A DNA stretch of 64,000 nt, taken from the NCBI RefSeq assembly GCF_029637605.1, contig NZ_CP121261.1, positions 2,356,001-2,420,000 on the forward strand, read 5' to 3'. Positions within the stretch are counted from its first letter, which is position 1, and each line of letters opens with the position of its first letter. The notes beneath the pieces were generated by a model. The model had not been told where the DNA came from and made no database searches. It saw only the letters and a list, made by a program, of their open reading frames with translations. Source of the stretch: Achromobacter spanius. Its GTDB lineage: Bacteria; Pseudomonadota; Gammaproteobacteria; Burkholderiales; Burkholderiaceae_B. Made by a program: the position numbers and the translations under genes. Shown here piece by piece: positions 54,195 to 64,000 of the stretch.

Positions 54195-55460
54195 TTATTC
54201 CTTGGCGCCCGGCGCCTGGTCCAGGCCGAACGCCTTGTGCAGCGCGCGCACGCCCAATTCCATGTACTTGTCGTCGATGATGACGGACGTCTTGATTTCG
54301 CTGGTGCTGATCATCTGGATGTTGATGCCTTCTTGCGAAAGCGTCTGGAACATCAGGCTGGCCACGCCCACGTGCGAACGCATGCCGATGCCCACGATCG
54401 AGACCTTGGCAACCTTCTCGTCGGTGGACAGTTCACGCGCGCCCACGGCGGGAATGACTTCGCGCTTGAGCAGCTCGATGGCGCGCGCGAATTCATTGCG
54501 ATTCACGGTGAACGAGAAGTCGGTGGTGCCAGCCACGGACTGGTTCTGCACGATCATGTCGACGTCGATATTGGCGGCGGCGACCGGGCCCAGGATGGAG
54601 AAAGCGATACCCGGTTTGTCGGGCACCGCCAGCAAGGTGATTTTGGCTTCGTCGCGGCTGAAGGCGATGCCGGAGACTACGGCGGCTTCCATTTTTTCGT
54701 CTTCCTCAAAAGTAATCAGCGTGCCCGAGACCATTTCTTCGTCGAGCGGAATGAGCGGGTCGGTCAACGAGGACAACACCCGGACCGGTACACGGTATTT
54801 GCCGGCGAATTCCACCGAGCGGATCTGCAGCACCTTGGAACCCAGCGACGCCATTTCCAGCATTTCCTCGAAGGAAACGACGGCCATGCGGCGCGCTTCG
54901 GGCACCACGCGCGGATCGGTCGTGTAGACGCCGTCCACGTCGGTGTAGATCAGGCATTCGTCGGCCTTGATGGCGGCCGCCACGGCCACGGCCGAGGTGT
55001 CCGAACCACCACGGCCCAGCGTCGTGATGTGGCCTTCGGGGTCTATGCCCTGGAAGCCGGTCACGATCACCACGCGGCCCGCGTCGAGATCAGCGCGCAC
55101 GCGCGCATCGTCGATGGAGCTGATGCGGGCCTTGGTGAACGACGAATCGGTGCGCACCGGCACTTGCCAACCGGCATAGCTGCGCGCGGGCACGCCTTCG
55201 GCCTGCAACGCAATGGCCAGCAAACCGCTGCTGGCCTGCTCGCCGGTGGCGGCGATCATATCGAGTTCGCGGCCGTCGGGCTGGGGCGAAATTTCGCGCG
55301 CCAGACCCAGCAGGCGATTGGTTTCGCCCGCCATTGCCGACGGCACAACAACAACTTGGTGGCCGGCGGCATGCCACTTCGCGACGCGACGCGCCACGTT
55401 TCGGATGCGCTCGACCGAGCCCATCGAAGTACCGCCATATTTGTGAACGATCAGGGACAT
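54195..55460 (-). CDS. lysC: Aspartate kinase
   Basis: Phosphorylates aspartate at the entry of the lysine, threonine, methionine and diaminopimelate pathways. The 421-residue product starts LIVHKYGGTSMGSVERI (KYGGTS at 7-12), contains GFQGIDPEGHITTLGRGGSD and has two C-terminal ACT domains (about 265-400; ISTSEIKTSVIID), so feedback inhibition by lysine and/or threonine is expected. There is no fused homoserine dehydrogenase. It is downstream of tilS on the same strand with about 146 bp between. Confidence 0.97.
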   Translation of the reverse strand: MSLIVHKYGGTSMGSVERIRNVARRVAKWHAAGHQVVVVPSAMAGETNRLLGLAREISPQPDGRELDMIAATGEQASSGLLAIALQAEGVPARSYAGWQVPVRTDSSFTKARISSIDDARVRADLDAGRVVIVTGFQGIDPEGHITTLGRGGSDTSAVAVAAAIKADECLIYTDVDGVYTTDPRVVPEARRMAVVSFEEMLEMASLGSKVLQIRSVEFAGKYRVPVRVLSSLTDPLIPLDEEMVSGTLITFEEDEKMEAAVVSGIAFSRDEAKITLLAVPDKPGIAFSILGPVAAANIDVDMIVQNQSVAGTTDFSFTVNRNEFARAIELLKREVIPAVGARELSTDEKVAKVSIVGIGMRSHVGVASLMFQTLSQEGINIQMISTSEIKTSVIIDDKYMELGVRALHKAFGLDQAPGAKE

Positions 55461-55606
55461 CTCGTACTCTGGCTGGAAACCCGCCGCAAAGTGGTGACGG
55501 GCAAAACCATATATTCTAGCGCGGCGGTAAAAATTTGCTCAATTTGTGGGAATTTACGTTCATTGGGCGGTTATTTTCCCGTGAATTCCTGCTGAAACCA
55601 CAATCG

Positions 55607-56683
55607 CTATCCGCGCGGCTCGACCCAGACCCGCCCCCGATGGCAGCGCACGACATGGCCTGCCTGCTCCACCCGCAACTGGCGGTCATGGCCCAGGCTG
55701 TGCAGCTCGCGCAATTGGCGCAGCAGGTCGCGCAGGCGCGCATCCGTGGGCATGCGCGCGCCGTTTTGTTGCAGCCAGAAGCGCAGCACCTGCGCCTGGC
55801 GCGCCGGCGACAATTCGCGCCAGGCTCTCAACGAAAAGCTGGCGCCGTCTTCGCTCGGTTCCAGCCGCGCAAAATCCTCTCGCGCGACCTCGTCCAGGAT
55901 CTGGGCAGCTTCGGCCATGTGGGCGGCGTGCCGCGCCACAATGGCGCGCCAGCCGGGCCAGCGGCTGTCCAGCACCGGCGCCAGCAGTTCGCGCACAGCA
56001 GCGCGTGTGTAGCGCGGGTCGGCATTGGTGGGGTCTTCTACCGGGCGCCAGCCGCAGGCGTCTTCGACGGCAGCGGCGGCCTGCAAGATCGTGGCGCGGT
56101 CCTGCCCCAACCACGGACGCAAATAGGTGGTGCCATCGCGAACAGAGGCGTCGGACATGGCCGCCATGCCCACCACCCCCGTGCCGCGCAGCAGGCGCAG
56201 CAACACCGTTTCAGCCTGGTCGTTGCAGTGATGCGCCAGCAGCACGTGGCTGATGCCCTGCGCCCGCGCAAGCTGCGCCAGCGCCGCGTAGCGGGCGTCG
56301 CGCGCGGCGGCCTCGATCCCTTTGCCCGCGCCCTGCTCCACCTGCACGCGGGCTTCCTGGACCGGTAGCCCCAGCAAGGCACCCAAGGCATGGACCTGCC
56401 GGCCCCAGTCGTCGGCGGCGGCCTGCAAGCCATGGTGTACGTGCAAGAGCGCCAGGCCGATGCCCAATTCACGCGCGACCGCCGCCGCATGCACGGCCAG
56501 CATGGCGGAGTCGGCGCCGCCGCTCAAGGCCACGCCGATGCGTGCCGGTTGCGCTGGCAATGCGAGCAAGGCCAGTCGCAACGATGTCAGCAGCGCGGGC
56601 GCCAAGGGCAGCGCGACGGACGCGCAACGCAACACGCCCGACTCGGCCGCAAGGGGCGTGTCGGGCGTGGGTGGCGTGTTCAT
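55607..56683 (-). CDS. tilS: tRNA(Ile)-lysidine synthase
   Basis: Changes the wobble C of tRNA-Ile(CAU) to lysidine so that it reads AUA. The 358-residue product has the PP-loop SGGADS at about 54-59, LLHVHHGLQ, LLAHHCNDQAETVLLRLLRGTG and a C-terminal substrate-binding region, slightly short for the family. The start ATG 56683 gives the normal N-terminus; an ATG at 56722 is also in frame. It sits between accA and lysC, both on the same strand. Confidence 0.94.
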   Translation of the reverse strand: MNTPPTPDTPLAAESGVLRCASVALPLAPALLTSLRLALLALPAQPARIGVALSGGADSAMLAVHAAAVARELGIGLALLHVHHGLQAAADDWGRQVHALGALLGLPVQEARVQVEQGAGKGIEAAARDARYAALAQLARAQGISHVLLAHHCNDQAETVLLRLLRGTGVVGMAAMSDASVRDGTTYLRPWLGQDRATILQAAAAVEDACGWRPVEDPTNADPRYTRAAVRELLAPVLDSRWPGWRAIVARHAAHMAEAAQILDEVAREDFARLEPSEDGASFSLRAWRELSPARQAQVLRFWLQQNGARMPTDARLRDLLRQLRELHSLGHDRQLRVEQAGHVVRCHRGRVWVEPRG

Positions 56684-56744
56684 GATGCAGGGCGCGGGCA
56701 GCGCGGCCGGGGCGCCGGCCAAGCGGCCAGCGCCTTTGCCGGCG

Positions 56745-57710
56745 TTAGGCGCGCACTTCCTGGTAGGCGCCGTAGGACAGCAGGCGTTGCACGCGCTGTT
56801 CCACCAACTGCTCGGGCGTCATGCCTTGCAATTGGCGCAGGGCGTCGCCCAGCGCGCGGCGCAACAGGCGAGCCATGACGCGCGGGTCGCGATGGGCGCC
56901 GCCCACCGGTTCGTTGACCACGCGGTCGACCAGGCCCAGGTCCTTCAAGCGCGGCGCGATGATGGCCAGGGCTTCGGCGGCGTCCGGCGCCTTGTCGGCG
57001 CTGCGCCACAAGATGGACGCGCAGCCTTCGGGCGAGATCACGGCATAAGTGGCGTATTGCAGCATCAGCACGGCGTTGCCCACGGCAATCGCCAGCGCGC
57101 CACCGGAGCCGCCTTCGCCGATGATCGTGCAGATCACGGGGACCTTGAGCTCGGCCATGGCATACAGGTTGTGGCCGATGGCTTCGGACTGGCCGCGCTC
57201 TTCGGCGCCGATGCCGGGGTAGGCGCCCGGGGTGTCCACGAAGGTGAACACGGGGATGCCGAATTTTTCAGCCAGGCGCATCAGGCGCAGGGCCTTGCGA
57301 TAGCCTTCGGGACGCGGCATGCCGAAATTGCGGGCGGCGCGTTCCTTGGTATCGCGGCCTTTTTGATGGCCGATGACCATGCAGGGCGTGCCGTTGAACC
57401 GCGCCAGCCCACCAATGATGGATTGGTCGTCGGCGTACATGCGGTCGCCGTGCAGTTCGTGGAAGTCGGTGAACATTTCGCGCACGTAGTCCAGCGTGTA
57501 GGGACGCTGGGGATGGCGGGCGACAAGGGCCGTCTGCCAAGGCGTGAGCTTGGCGTAGATTTCCTTGGCCAAGGTCTGGCTCTTTTGCTGCAGACGTCCG
57601 ATTTCGTCGGAGATGTCTACCGCCGAATCGGCCTGCACGTAGCGCAGCTGCTCGATCTTGTTTTCAAGTTCGGCCAGCGGCTGTTCAAATTCCAGAAATG
57701 TATTGCGCAT
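56745..57710 (-). CDS. accA: Acetyl-CoA carboxylase carboxyltransferase subunit alpha
   Basis: Forms with AccD the enzyme that transfers carboxyl from biotin to acetyl-CoA, giving malonyl-CoA. The 321-residue product begins [20 protein letters not shown], has [54 protein letters not shown] and [15 protein letters not shown], which match AccA along its whole length. It lies between an AlkA-like glycosylase gene and tilS. Confidence 0.97.
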   Translation of the reverse strand: MRNTFLEFEQPLAELENKIEQLRYVQADSAVDISDEIGRLQQKSQTLAKEIYAKLTPWQTALVARHPQRPYTLDYVREMFTDFHELHGDRMYADDQSIIGGLARFNGTPCMVIGHQKGRDTKERAARNFGMPRPEGYRKALRLMRLAEKFGIPVFTFVDTPGAYPGIGAEERGQSEAIGHNLYAMAELKVPVICTIIGEGGSGGALAIAVGNAVLMLQYATYAVISPEGCASILWRSADKAPDAAEALAIIAPRLKDLGLVDRVVNEPVGGAHRDPRVMARLLRRALGDALRQLQGMTPEQLVEQRVQRLLSYGAYQEVRA

Positions 57711-57746
57711 GTAGTGTGGTTCCGTAGATGGGCTGCCTGGTGTGCA

Positions 57747-58427
57747 TCAGTACTGGACCGGTGTCGGTTCCAGACTGCGCCATAAGTACCAGGTTGCCAC
57801 GGTACGCCAGGGCTGCCACGCCAGCGAGACTTCGCGAGCCTCGAAGCGCGAGACAGGCTCGCCACTGAAATAGTGTAGCGAGATTGCCTTGAGCAACCCT
57901 GGATCATCCAGCGGCAGGACGTCAGGCCGCTGTAGATTGAAAATCAAAAACATCTCCGCCGTCCAGCGCCCGATGCCCCGGATGGCGACCAATTCAGAAA
58001 TAACGGCTTCGTCGTCCATCGCCGCCCATTTTTCGGGGTGGACGCGGCGTTCGCCGAAGTGCACGGCCAGATCCAGCACGTATTCGGCCTTGCGTTGCGA
58101 CAGCCCCGCCTTGCGCAAGCCTTCCAGGCCCACGCGCAGCACGGCCACGGGCGTGGGGCGCTTGCCCACGGCTTCGATGAACTTGGTCCAGACGCCGTCG
58201 GCCGCCTTGGCCGAGACCTGCTGGCCGATGATCGCGCGCGCCAAGGTCACGAACGGCGTGCCGCGCGAGGTCAGCCAGACCTCGGGGTGCTGGGGGATGA
58301 CCTTTTTCAGGATGCGGTCGCGCCGCATCAGATGGGCAACGGCGGCCTCCCAATATTCAGGCTTGGGACCGTCGAGATCGGGGGTGGACATATCGGGCGT
58401 ATCCACTGGGCTCACGCCCGTCGCCAT
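57747..58427 (-). CDS. DNA-3-methyladenine glycosylase (HhH-GPD superfamily, AlkA-like)
   Basis: Base-excision glycosylase of 226 residues. It has the DNA-binding helix-hairpin-helix [18 protein letters not shown] and the catalytic Asp in [12 protein letters not shown], preceded by [20 protein letters not shown]. There is no iron-sulfur cysteine cluster, so it belongs to the AlkA branch acting on alkylated purines. The ATG at 58427 overlaps cysS by 16 bp; the ATG at 58391 is an alternative start. It is placed between cysS and accA. Confidence 0.9.
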   Translation of the reverse strand: MATGVSPVDTPDMSTPDLDGPKPEYWEAAVAHLMRRDRILKKVIPQHPEVWLTSRGTPFVTLARAIIGQQVSAKAADGVWTKFIEAVGKRPTPVAVLRVGLEGLRKAGLSQRKAEYVLDLAVHFGERRVHPEKWAAMDDEAVISELVAIRGIGRWTAEMFLIFNLQRPDVLPLDDPGLLKAISLHYFSGEPVSRFEAREVSLAWQPWRTVATWYLWRSLEPTPVQY

Positions 58428-59866
58428 TGCGTCAAGCCACCGGGCTTGTCATCGAGTTCGATGCCGGCCTCGCGCAGTTCGGCGCGGATGCGGTCGGCTT
58501 CGGCGAAGTCGCGGGCGGCCTTGGCGGCGGCGCGGGCGTCAATCAGGGCCTGGATGGCCGTGGCGTCCAGCGTGGCGCGCTGGCCTTGCTCGATGGCCAC
58601 CGCCGAATAGCGGGTGGGCGACTGGAAATACGTTGCCGGGTCCTGCTGCAACAAACCCAACAGGGACGCCAGCGCCTTCAACTGGCCGGCGCTGCGCGCG
58701 CTCTTGCCCCGGTTGGTTTCAGACGCCAGTTCGAACAGGGCCGCAACGGCGCCCGAGCTGTTGAAGTCGTCATCCATGGCCGCCTTGAAGGCCTGGGCCT
58801 GCGGCTCGTTCCAGTCGATGCCCTGGTCGTCGGCGGGCACGTTCTGCAAGGCCTGGTACAGGCGGTCCAGTGCGTTCTGCGCGTCGATCAGGTTGTCGGG
58901 CGTGTAGTTCTGCGGGCTGCGGTAATGGTTGCGCACGATGAAGAAGCGCACCATTTCCGCTTCGCGCGGGTTCACGCTGTAAGTGGCGGCATCAGTAGCC
59001 GGGTCGCCCTGGGCGATGGTCTGACGGATGGTGCGGAAATTGCCCAGGGACTTGGACATCTTGTCCGAATCAACCATGAGCGGGCCGCAATGCATCCAGA
59101 TGTTGGCCAGCGTGCCACCGAACGCGCCTTCGGTCTGCGCGATTTCGTTTTCGTGGTGCGGGAATTTCAGGTCGGGGCCGCCGCCGTGGATATCCAGAGG
59201 CAAGCCCAACAGGGATTTGCTCATGGCCGAGCATTCGATGTGCCAGCCCGGGCGGCCCATGCCGTAAGGCGATTCCCACTTGGTGTCTTCGGGTTCTTCG
59301 GCCTTGGCCGACTTCCACAGCACGAAGTCCAGCGGGTCGCGCTTGGCCGAGCCCACCGCCACGCGCTCGCCGGCGCGCAGGTCGTCCAGCGTCTTGCCGG
59401 ACAGCTTGCCGTAGCCGGGGAACCCGCGCACGGCGTAGTTCACGTCGCCGTCATCGGCCTGGTAGGCCAGGCCGTTCTGTTCCAGCTTGCCGATGATGTC
59501 CAGCATCTCGCCCACGTATTGCGTGGCGCGCGGCTCGCGGTCGGGCGTTTGAACGCCCAGCGCCTGCTCGTCAGCGTGCATGGCGGCGATGTAGAACTCG
59601 GTGACTTCGCCGATGCGACGGCCGGTTTCCACGGCGCGGCGGATGATCTTGTCGTCGATGTCCGTGATGTTGCGCACGTAGTCGACAGCCAGGCCGCTGG
59701 CGCGCAGCCAACGCTGCACCACGTCGAACGAGATCAGCATGCGGGCATGGCCCAGATGGCAGAAGTCGTAAACGGTCATGCCACACACGTACATGCGCAC
59801 CTGACCAGCCTGGGCCGGTTTGAACGGTTCTTTGGTACGCGATAACGTGTTGTAGATTTGCAGCAT
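58412..59866 (-). CDS. cysS: Cysteinyl-tRNA synthetase
   Basis: Charges tRNA-Cys. The 484-residue product has zinc Cys28 in [17 protein letters not shown], where HLGH is the class I HIGH motif (37-40), a second zinc element WHIECSAMS, and the KMSKS loop in [12 protein letters not shown]. The start at 59866 (MLQIYNTL) is the conserved one; the open frame upstream to 59953 is not used. It is the first gene of the cysS / alkA-like / accA run and diverges from the TPR gene. Confidence 0.97.
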   Translation of the reverse strand: MLQIYNTLSRTKEPFKPAQAGQVRMYVCGMTVYDFCHLGHARMLISFDVVQRWLRASGLAVDYVRNITDIDDKIIRRAVETGRRIGEVTEFYIAAMHADEQALGVQTPDREPRATQYVGEMLDIIGKLEQNGLAYQADDGDVNYAVRGFPGYGKLSGKTLDDLRAGERVAVGSAKRDPLDFVLWKSAKAEEPEDTKWESPYGMGRPGWHIECSAMSKSLLGLPLDIHGGGPDLKFPHHENEIAQTEGAFGGTLANIWMHCGPLMVDSDKMSKSLGNFRTIRQTIAQGDPATDAATYSVNPREAEMVRFFIVRNHYRSPQNYTPDNLIDAQNALDRLYQALQNVPADDQGIDWNEPQAQAFKAAMDDDFNSSGAVAALFELASETNRGKSARSAGQLKALASLLGLLQQDPATYFQSPTRYSAVAIEQGQRATLDATAIQALIDARAAAKAARDFAEADRIRAELREAGIELDDKPGGLTQWRRA

Positions 59867-60154
59867 GGCGCTTATGAAGTGTCTGATTGCTTTCCGCGGC
59901 GGAATCGGAAAAAGTTGCCAGGGCGGGACGATACCCGCGCAGCTTGCCGCCATCGAGGGCCATCATCGAGGACCGCTCTCGAGGACATACTGCCCCCGGC
60001 TTTGCGACCCTCTGATTTGCAGGCTCTGGCCTGAGCTCGGACTCATGCCGAACCAAAAACGCAACCGGGGCTAAAATGGCGGTCGTCAAGTATAGCAAGC
60101 GGCCCGGTCGCACGTATCAGTGCTGCCCGGCCACGACTTTTAACGGATACCCAC

Positions 60155-60838
60155 GTGACGATCAAGCCGCGTTTTTTTGTCGCCCTGCTCGCCCTGGCCC
60201 TTGCCGGCGCGCCGGCTGGAACCGCCCTTGCCCAGTCCATGGCTGGCGGCGGCGGGGCCAACCCGAACGCCACACGCACCACCCTGGACCCCATCCCGCC
60301 CGAAGGCGGCTGGGACGCCCTGGCCAATTTGTTGGAAGCAGCGAAACCCGGCGTCGACACGCGGCTGACGCCGTCGGCATCGCAGATCACCACCCGCATC
60401 GAAACGCTGCTGAACCGCGGCGACAACGAAGAAGCGCTGGCGATGATCGAAAAGCGCCAGGCTGAAATCAAGGACCAGCGCGGCACCGATGTGCAACTGA
60501 TGTTCCAGCACGCGCGCGCGCTGGCCGCCCTGGACCGACCGGGCGAAGCCATCGACATCTATACCGAAATGACCACGCGTTTCCCGGAGCTTCCGGAACC
60601 TTGGAATAATCTGGCCGCTCTATATGCCAGCCGCGGAGAACTTGAAAAAGCGCAAGACGCCCTGCAAATGGCACTACGCGCTGATCCCGGCTATGCCGCC
60701 GCCCGAGCCAATCTGGGCGATCTGCAACTTCTACAGGCCCTGCGCACTTACAAGAAGGCCGCCAGCGATGGCGTGCCGGGCATGCAGGAAAAGGCCCGAG
60801 AAGTCGAAACCATGCTGAAGGATAAACAAGGCAAATGA
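60155..60838 (+). CDS. Secreted tetratricopeptide-repeat protein
   Basis: The 227-residue product has a signal peptide (1 to about 26, ending LA-QSM) and at least three TPR-like helical pairs (about 85-205; e.g. [57 protein letters not shown]). A periplasmic scaffold role is likely; the partner is unknown. The GTG start at 60155 directly precedes the signal peptide. Its stop overlaps the cyclophilin start by 4 bp, so the two are co-translated, which suggests a joint role in periplasmic folding. Confidence 0.82.
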   Translation: MTIKPRFFVALLALALAGAPAGTALAQSMAGGGGANPNATRTTLDPIPPEGGWDALANLLEAAKPGVDTRLTPSASQITTRIETLLNRGDNEEALAMIEKRQAEIKDQRGTDVQLMFQHARALAALDRPGEAIDIYTEMTTRFPELPEPWNNLAALYASRGELEKAQDALQMALRADPGYAAARANLGDLQLLQALRTYKKAASDGVPGMQEKAREVETMLKDKQGK

Positions 60839-61482
60839 TGTCCCGTTACTCCCCCTTTCACCTGCTGCGCCTGACGGCGTGCTCGTTCGCGCTGGCCGCA
60901 TTTGCCCCAGCGCTTGTCAGCGCCGCCCCAGCGGCCTCCTCCACCACCACTACTTCTGAAGGCACAAAAGCCATGAGCACCAATCCGCGCGTCAAGCTCG
61001 TCACGAACCAAGGCGATATGGTCATCACCCTGGATGCCGCCAAGGCCCCCAAGACCGTCGAGAACTTCCTGACCTACGTCAAGGAAGGCTTCTACAACGG
61101 CACGGTGTTCCACCGCGTGATCGACGGCTTCATGATCCAGGGCGGCGGCTTCGAACCCGGCATGAAGCAAAAGCAGACGCATGCCCCCATCGAAAACGAA
61201 GCCAACAACGGCTTGAAGAACGACAAGTACACCCTGGCGATGGCCCGCACCAGCGACCCGCACTCGGCCACGGCGCAGTTCTTCATCAACGTGTCCAACA
61301 ACGATTTCCTGAACTTCACGTCGCCCACGCCGAACGGCTGGGGCTATGCCGTGTTCGGCACCATCACCGAAGGCACCGACGTGGTCGAAAAGATCAAGAG
61401 CGTGAAGACCGGCAACAAGGGCTTCCACCAGAACGTGCCCAACGAAGACGTGATCATCGAGAAGGCCGAAATTCTTGAATAA
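60835..61482 (+). CDS. Peptidyl-prolyl cis-trans isomerase (cyclophilin), probably exported
   Basis: Cyclophilin of 215 residues from ATG 60835 with an N-terminal signal-like segment ([19 protein letters not shown]) and the isomerase domain from about residue 47 ([15 protein letters not shown], then [18 protein letters not shown]). An internal ATG at 60973 ([15 protein letters not shown]) gives exactly a cytoplasmic PpiB-length protein, though no strong ribosome site stands before it. The longer, exported form is favoured by coupling to the secreted TPR protein. Both forms could be made. Confidence 0.88.
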   Translation: MMSRYSPFHLLRLTACSFALAAFAPALVSAAPAASSTTTTSEGTKAMSTNPRVKLVTNQGDMVITLDAAKAPKTVENFLTYVKEGFYNGTVFHRVIDGFMIQGGGFEPGMKQKQTHAPIENEANNGLKNDKYTLAMARTSDPHSATAQFFINVSNNDFLNFTSPTPNGWGYAVFGTITEGTDVVEKIKSVKTGNKGFHQNVPNEDVIIEKAEILE

Positions 61483-62242
61483 GATTGCCCTGCCCGGCCA
61501 GATCTGGCTGGCGTCCGACCTGCACCTGGGGCCGGCCACGCCGGCCACGTCCGAGGCATTCCTGGCATTCCTGGAAGCCGCGCAAGCAGACGCCGCCGCC
61601 TTGCTGCTGCCGGGCGACATCTTTGACGCCTGGATCGGCGACGACGTCATCCGCGCCGCGCCACCGTGGCTTGCCACGGTGCTGACGGCGCTGCGCGAGA
61701 CGGCCACGCGCATTCCCGTGTGGCTGGGCCGCGGCAACCGCGACTTCCTCATTGGGGAAGAACTGGCCAATGCCGTGGGCGCCAGGCTATTGCCTGAGCC
61801 GGCACTGCTGGAAACGGATTTTGGCCAGGTGCTGCTGACGCACGGCGACGAGTTCTGTACGGACGACGCCGCGTATCAGCAGTTCCGCAAGATGGTCCGC
61901 AATCCGCAATGGCAGGCCGAGTTCCTGGCAAAAAGCATCCCCGACCGCCTGGCGATGGCGCAGCAGGCCCGTGGCGAAAGCCAGGCGGCCAACCAGACGA
62001 AGTCCATGGAAATCATGGACGTCAATGGCGCGGCCATCGACGCGATCTTCCGCGACACCGGCGTGCGCATGCTGGTGCACGGGCACACCCACCGCCCGGC
62101 GCGCCATGTGCTGGACATCGACGGCAAGAAATGCGAACGCTGGGTACTGCCCGATTGGGACTTCGACCACGTGTCGCCCCCCCGCGGCGGCTGGCTCACC
62201 ATCGACCGCGACGGGCTAGAGTTCTACGACCTGGAAACGTAG
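61475..62242 (+). CDS. lpxH: UDP-2,3-diacylglucosamine diphosphatase
   Basis: Hydrolyses UDP-2,3-diacylglucosamine to lipid X in lipid A synthesis, at the inner face of the membrane. The 255-residue product carries the metallophosphoesterase set [39 protein letters not shown] and HGHTHRP. It overlaps the cyclophilin gene by 8 bp. The TAG stop codon at 62240-62242 is part of the GTAGG that starts a repeat element, so the element is inserted exactly at the end of the gene. Confidence 0.95.
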   Translation: MNKIALPGQIWLASDLHLGPATPATSEAFLAFLEAAQADAAALLLPGDIFDAWIGDDVIRAAPPWLATVLTALRETATRIPVWLGRGNRDFLIGEELANAVGARLLPEPALLETDFGQVLLTHGDEFCTDDAAYQQFRKMVRNPQWQAEFLAKSIPDRLAMAQQARGESQAANQTKSMEIMDVNGAAIDAIFRDTGVRMLVHGHTHRPARHVLDIDGKKCERWVLPDWDFDHVSPPRGGWLTIDRDGLEFYDLET

Positions 62243-62550
62243 GATGGGTGTAGCGCGGCAAGGCAAGGATAAGAATCCCGATGCCCCATCGCGCAAACCC
62301 ATCAAGCAGCGTAGGATTTCCGTAGCAAATGCCGATTGATGGGTTTGCGCGTTGTCCCGCCTTCGCCCTAGCCAGCAACGTCTCGCGCCACACCCATCCT
62401 ACGATGGGTATGGCGCGGCAAGGCATGGATAAAACCCCCATTCGCACAGCAGCCGTAGGATGGGTGTAGCGCGGCAAGCCATGGACAAGAACCCCATTCC
62501 CCACCGCGCAAACCCATCAAGCAGCCCCCCACCGCAGAATAGCTGCAGCC
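62239..62550. repeat. Third block of GTAG-ended inverted-repeat elements
   Basis: A diverged full element of 164 bp lies at 62239-62402 (GTAGGATGGGTGTAGCGCGG start; CACCCATCCTAC end), followed directly by a fragment (62403-62454) and another left-half copy from 62455 to about 62550. The internal palindrome GCGCAAACCCATCAA / GATGGGTTTGCGCG is kept. It is the same family as the blocks at 10 kb and 30 kb but less similar to either than their own copies are to one another. Confidence 0.88.
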
Positions 62551-62587
62551 CGGCAAAGGCACGTTTACTTACCGCGCCAACACCACC

Positions 62588-63451
62588 TCAGCGCGTAAAT
62601 ATCCACGCCGCCACAATCCCGCCGAACACAATGCGGTACCAGGCGAACACTCTATAAGTATGGTTCGCCACAAACCGCAGCACCGCGCGCACCACTACCA
62701 TCGCGCTCAGGAATGCCGCGATGAACCCCACGGCGATGCCCGACAAATCATGCTGGGTCAGCACGCCGAAGTTCTTGTACATATCAAAAACCGCCGCCCC
62801 CAGCATCGTGGGCATGGCCAGGAAGAACGAGAACTCCGTCGCCGTCTTGCGCTGAATGCCGGCAATCATCCCACCGATGATCGTCGCACCAGACCGTGAC
62901 GTGCCCGGGATCATCGCAAAGCACTGCGCCACTCCCACGCCCAGCGCCTGCTTCCAGGTGATCTGCTCCAGCGTGTGCGCCGACGCCCTTTCATCGGATG
63001 CCGTATCGTCCGCCGCGCCCGGCGCGTCGCCCGGCGTGTGACGGGTCTTGCGCTCGACATACAGCATGATCAACCCGCCCAGCACCAGCGTCACGACCAC
63101 CACGCCGGGGTGATAGAACACCGACTTGATGGTCTTGATGAAGATCGCGCCGATGACGGCCGCGGGCAGGAACGCGATGATCAGGTTGCGGGTGAACGCG
63201 ACCTCGCTCGCCACGCCGGTCAGCGTGCCGCGGATCAGTTGGAGCAGCCGCGCGCGGAACACCCACATCACCGCGAGGATCGAGCCCAGCTGGATCACCA
63301 CTTCGAACACCTTGCCGTCGCTGGACTGGAAATTGATCCAGTCGCCCACCAGGATAAGGTGGCCGGTGCTGGACACGGGGATGAACTCGGTCAGGCCTTC
63401 AAGAATGCCAAGAATGAAAGCCTTGATCAGGTAGAGCGCGTTGTCAGTCAC
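62588..63451 (-). CDS. uppP: Undecaprenyl-diphosphatase
   Basis: Integral membrane phosphatase that recycles the undecaprenyl carrier for peptidoglycan and polysaccharide synthesis. In the 287 residues are the BacA signatures GLTEFIPVSSTGHLILVGDW (about 20-39) and PGTSRSGATIIGG, with about eight helices. Length agrees with the family. A Thr/Ala/Asp-rich loop at about 135-160 is a little longer than usual. It converges with the lpxH transcript across the repeat block. Confidence 0.95.
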   Translation of the reverse strand: MTDNALYLIKAFILGILEGLTEFIPVSSTGHLILVGDWINFQSSDGKVFEVVIQLGSILAVMWVFRARLLQLIRGTLTGVASEVAFTRNLIIAFLPAAVIGAIFIKTIKSVFYHPGVVVVTLVLGGLIMLYVERKTRHTPGDAPGAADDTASDERASAHTLEQITWKQALGVGVAQCFAMIPGTSRSGATIIGGMIAGIQRKTATEFSFFLAMPTMLGAAVFDMYKNFGVLTQHDLSGIAVGFIAAFLSAMVVVRAVLRFVANHTYRVFAWYRIVFGGIVAAWIFTR

Positions 63452-63468
63452 GTTGGATAAGGGTCCGG

Positions 63469-64000
63469 TTAATCGTTGGCCAGAGGGGCTTCGTCCGACA
63501 GCATTTCCTGCGGCCGCTTTTCAACGCGCACCAGCGCGATCCGGCGGCCGTCCATTTCCAGCACCTCAAAGCGGAAGTGCTGGTGATGGGCTTCGTATTC
63601 GCAAACATCGCCTGGTTTGGGCAGGTGGCCAAAGCGCGACAGCAGGTAGCCCGCCAGCGTCGAGAACTCTTGCGCGTCGTCCACCAGGCCCTCGGTTTCC
63701 AGCACCTGTTCAACGTGGTGCAGGTCGGCTGCGCCGTCGATCTTCCAGATGTCGTCGCCGTCGGCCACGATGTCGGGCAATTCGTCTTCGTCAGGGAATT
63801 CACCGGCGATGGCTTCGAACACATCAATCGGCGTGACCAGGCCTTCAATGGCGCCGAACTCGTCAGCCACCAGCACCAGTTGGCCACGCGAGCGCTTGAG
63901 CGTGTCCATCAGGCGCAGAATGCCGATGGACTCGTGCACGATGATGGGATCGCGCAGGCGGTTGCGGCGCACGCGGCCTTCGGTGATCAGGTCCGCGACC
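63469..64000 (-). CDS. CBS-domain / CorC-HlyC-domain protein, N-terminal part outside the window
   Basis: The frame is open to the right edge of the window, so this is the C-terminal 176 residues of a longer protein. A CBS-type unit (DPIIVHESIGILRLMDTLKR, LVLVADEFGAIEGLVTPIDV) is followed by the transporter-associated CorC/HlyC domain (IWKIDGAADLHHVEQVLE, YLLSRFGHLPKPGDV, FEVLEMDGRRIALVRVEKR). Such tails occur on TerC-type and DUF21-type membrane proteins linked to metal-ion transport. The missing part decides which. It stands 17 bp upstream of uppP on the same strand. Confidence 0.85.
   Translation of the reverse strand, partial: VADLITEGRVRRNRLRDPIIVHESIGILRLMDTLKRSRGQLVLVADEFGAIEGLVTPIDVFEAIAGEFPDEDELPDIVADGDDIWKIDGAADLHHVEQVLETEGLVDDAQEFSTLAGYLLSRFGHLPKPGDVCEYEAHHQHFRFEVLEMDGRRIALVRVEKRPQEMLSDEAPLAND

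Noticed and set aside
54024..55595. 523-codon + strand frame over tRNA-Ser and lysC
   Set aside because: Begins inside the tRNA gene and runs antisense to lysC; no domain.

Overview
The window reads as a chromosomal stretch from a high-GC betaproteobacterium of the Alcaligenaceae, most likely Achromobacter or a close relative. This is inferred from the GC-rich codon usage, two Bug-type solute receptors, and the gene order cysS / alkA-like / accA / tilS / lysC / tRNA-Ser. No rRNA, prophage, transposase or CRISPR array was found.

Layout. 2-9851: an exopolysaccharide locus on the + strand. It has GDP-fucose synthesis (gmd, GDP-fucose synthase), a flippase, a polymerase/ligase-like membrane protein, four glycosyltransferases and a WcaF-like acetyltransferase, with a VanZ-like fragment at the left edge. 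9920-11116: an array of near-identical 199-bp units. 11131-12902: two LuxR-type regulators on the - strand whose receiver domains both carry Gly where the phospho-acceptor Asp should be. 13465-15069: a formyltransferase-like/GINT1-like beta-propeller fusion with an AT-richer C-terminal half. 15458-29842: a full beta-oxidation island (TetR regulator, FadE, two thiolases, two multifunctional hydratase/dehydrogenases with opposite domain order, FadL, a hotdog protein, a secreted chalcone-isomerase-like protein, FadD). 29867-30330: more members of the repeat family.

30358-33726: a frameshifted sulfatase gene, a Bug receptor and a divergent MarR regulator. 33968-36091: a TonB-dependent siderophore receptor behind a Fur-box-like site. 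36267-40472: a C4 sugar-acid module (KdgT-type permease, DUF1537 kinase, PdxA2-like dehydrogenase, GntR/UTRA regulator) preceded by palindromic operator candidates. 40495-49182: a catabolic module. A five-gene CoA operon (CaiB/BaiF transferase, crotonase, two-subunit CoA-transferase, acyl-CoA ligase) diverges from a Bug receptor plus FAD-dependent protein, and an IclR regulator lies at the far end. CCTA-N5-TAGG-like boxes lie upstream of all three transcription units.

49303-54105: a cysteine-dioxygenase-like protein, a sirtuin, two small genes sharing an unrecognised domain, three identical tRNA-Arg(ACG) genes, mnmH and tRNA-Ser(GCT). 54195-59866: the lysC / tilS / accA / alkA-like / cysS block on the - strand. 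60155-62242: TPR protein, cyclophilin and lpxH on the + strand. lpxH takes its stop codon from a third block of the repeat family. 62588-64000: uppP and the end of a CBS/CorC-domain protein cut by the window edge.

The most notable non-standard items are the GTAG-ended inverted-repeat elements seen at three loci (one a tandem array), the two phospho-acceptor-less LuxR regulators, the IclR-box regulon with two enzymes lacking expected catalytic glutamates, and the unrecognised domain shared by two adjacent genes near 51 kb.
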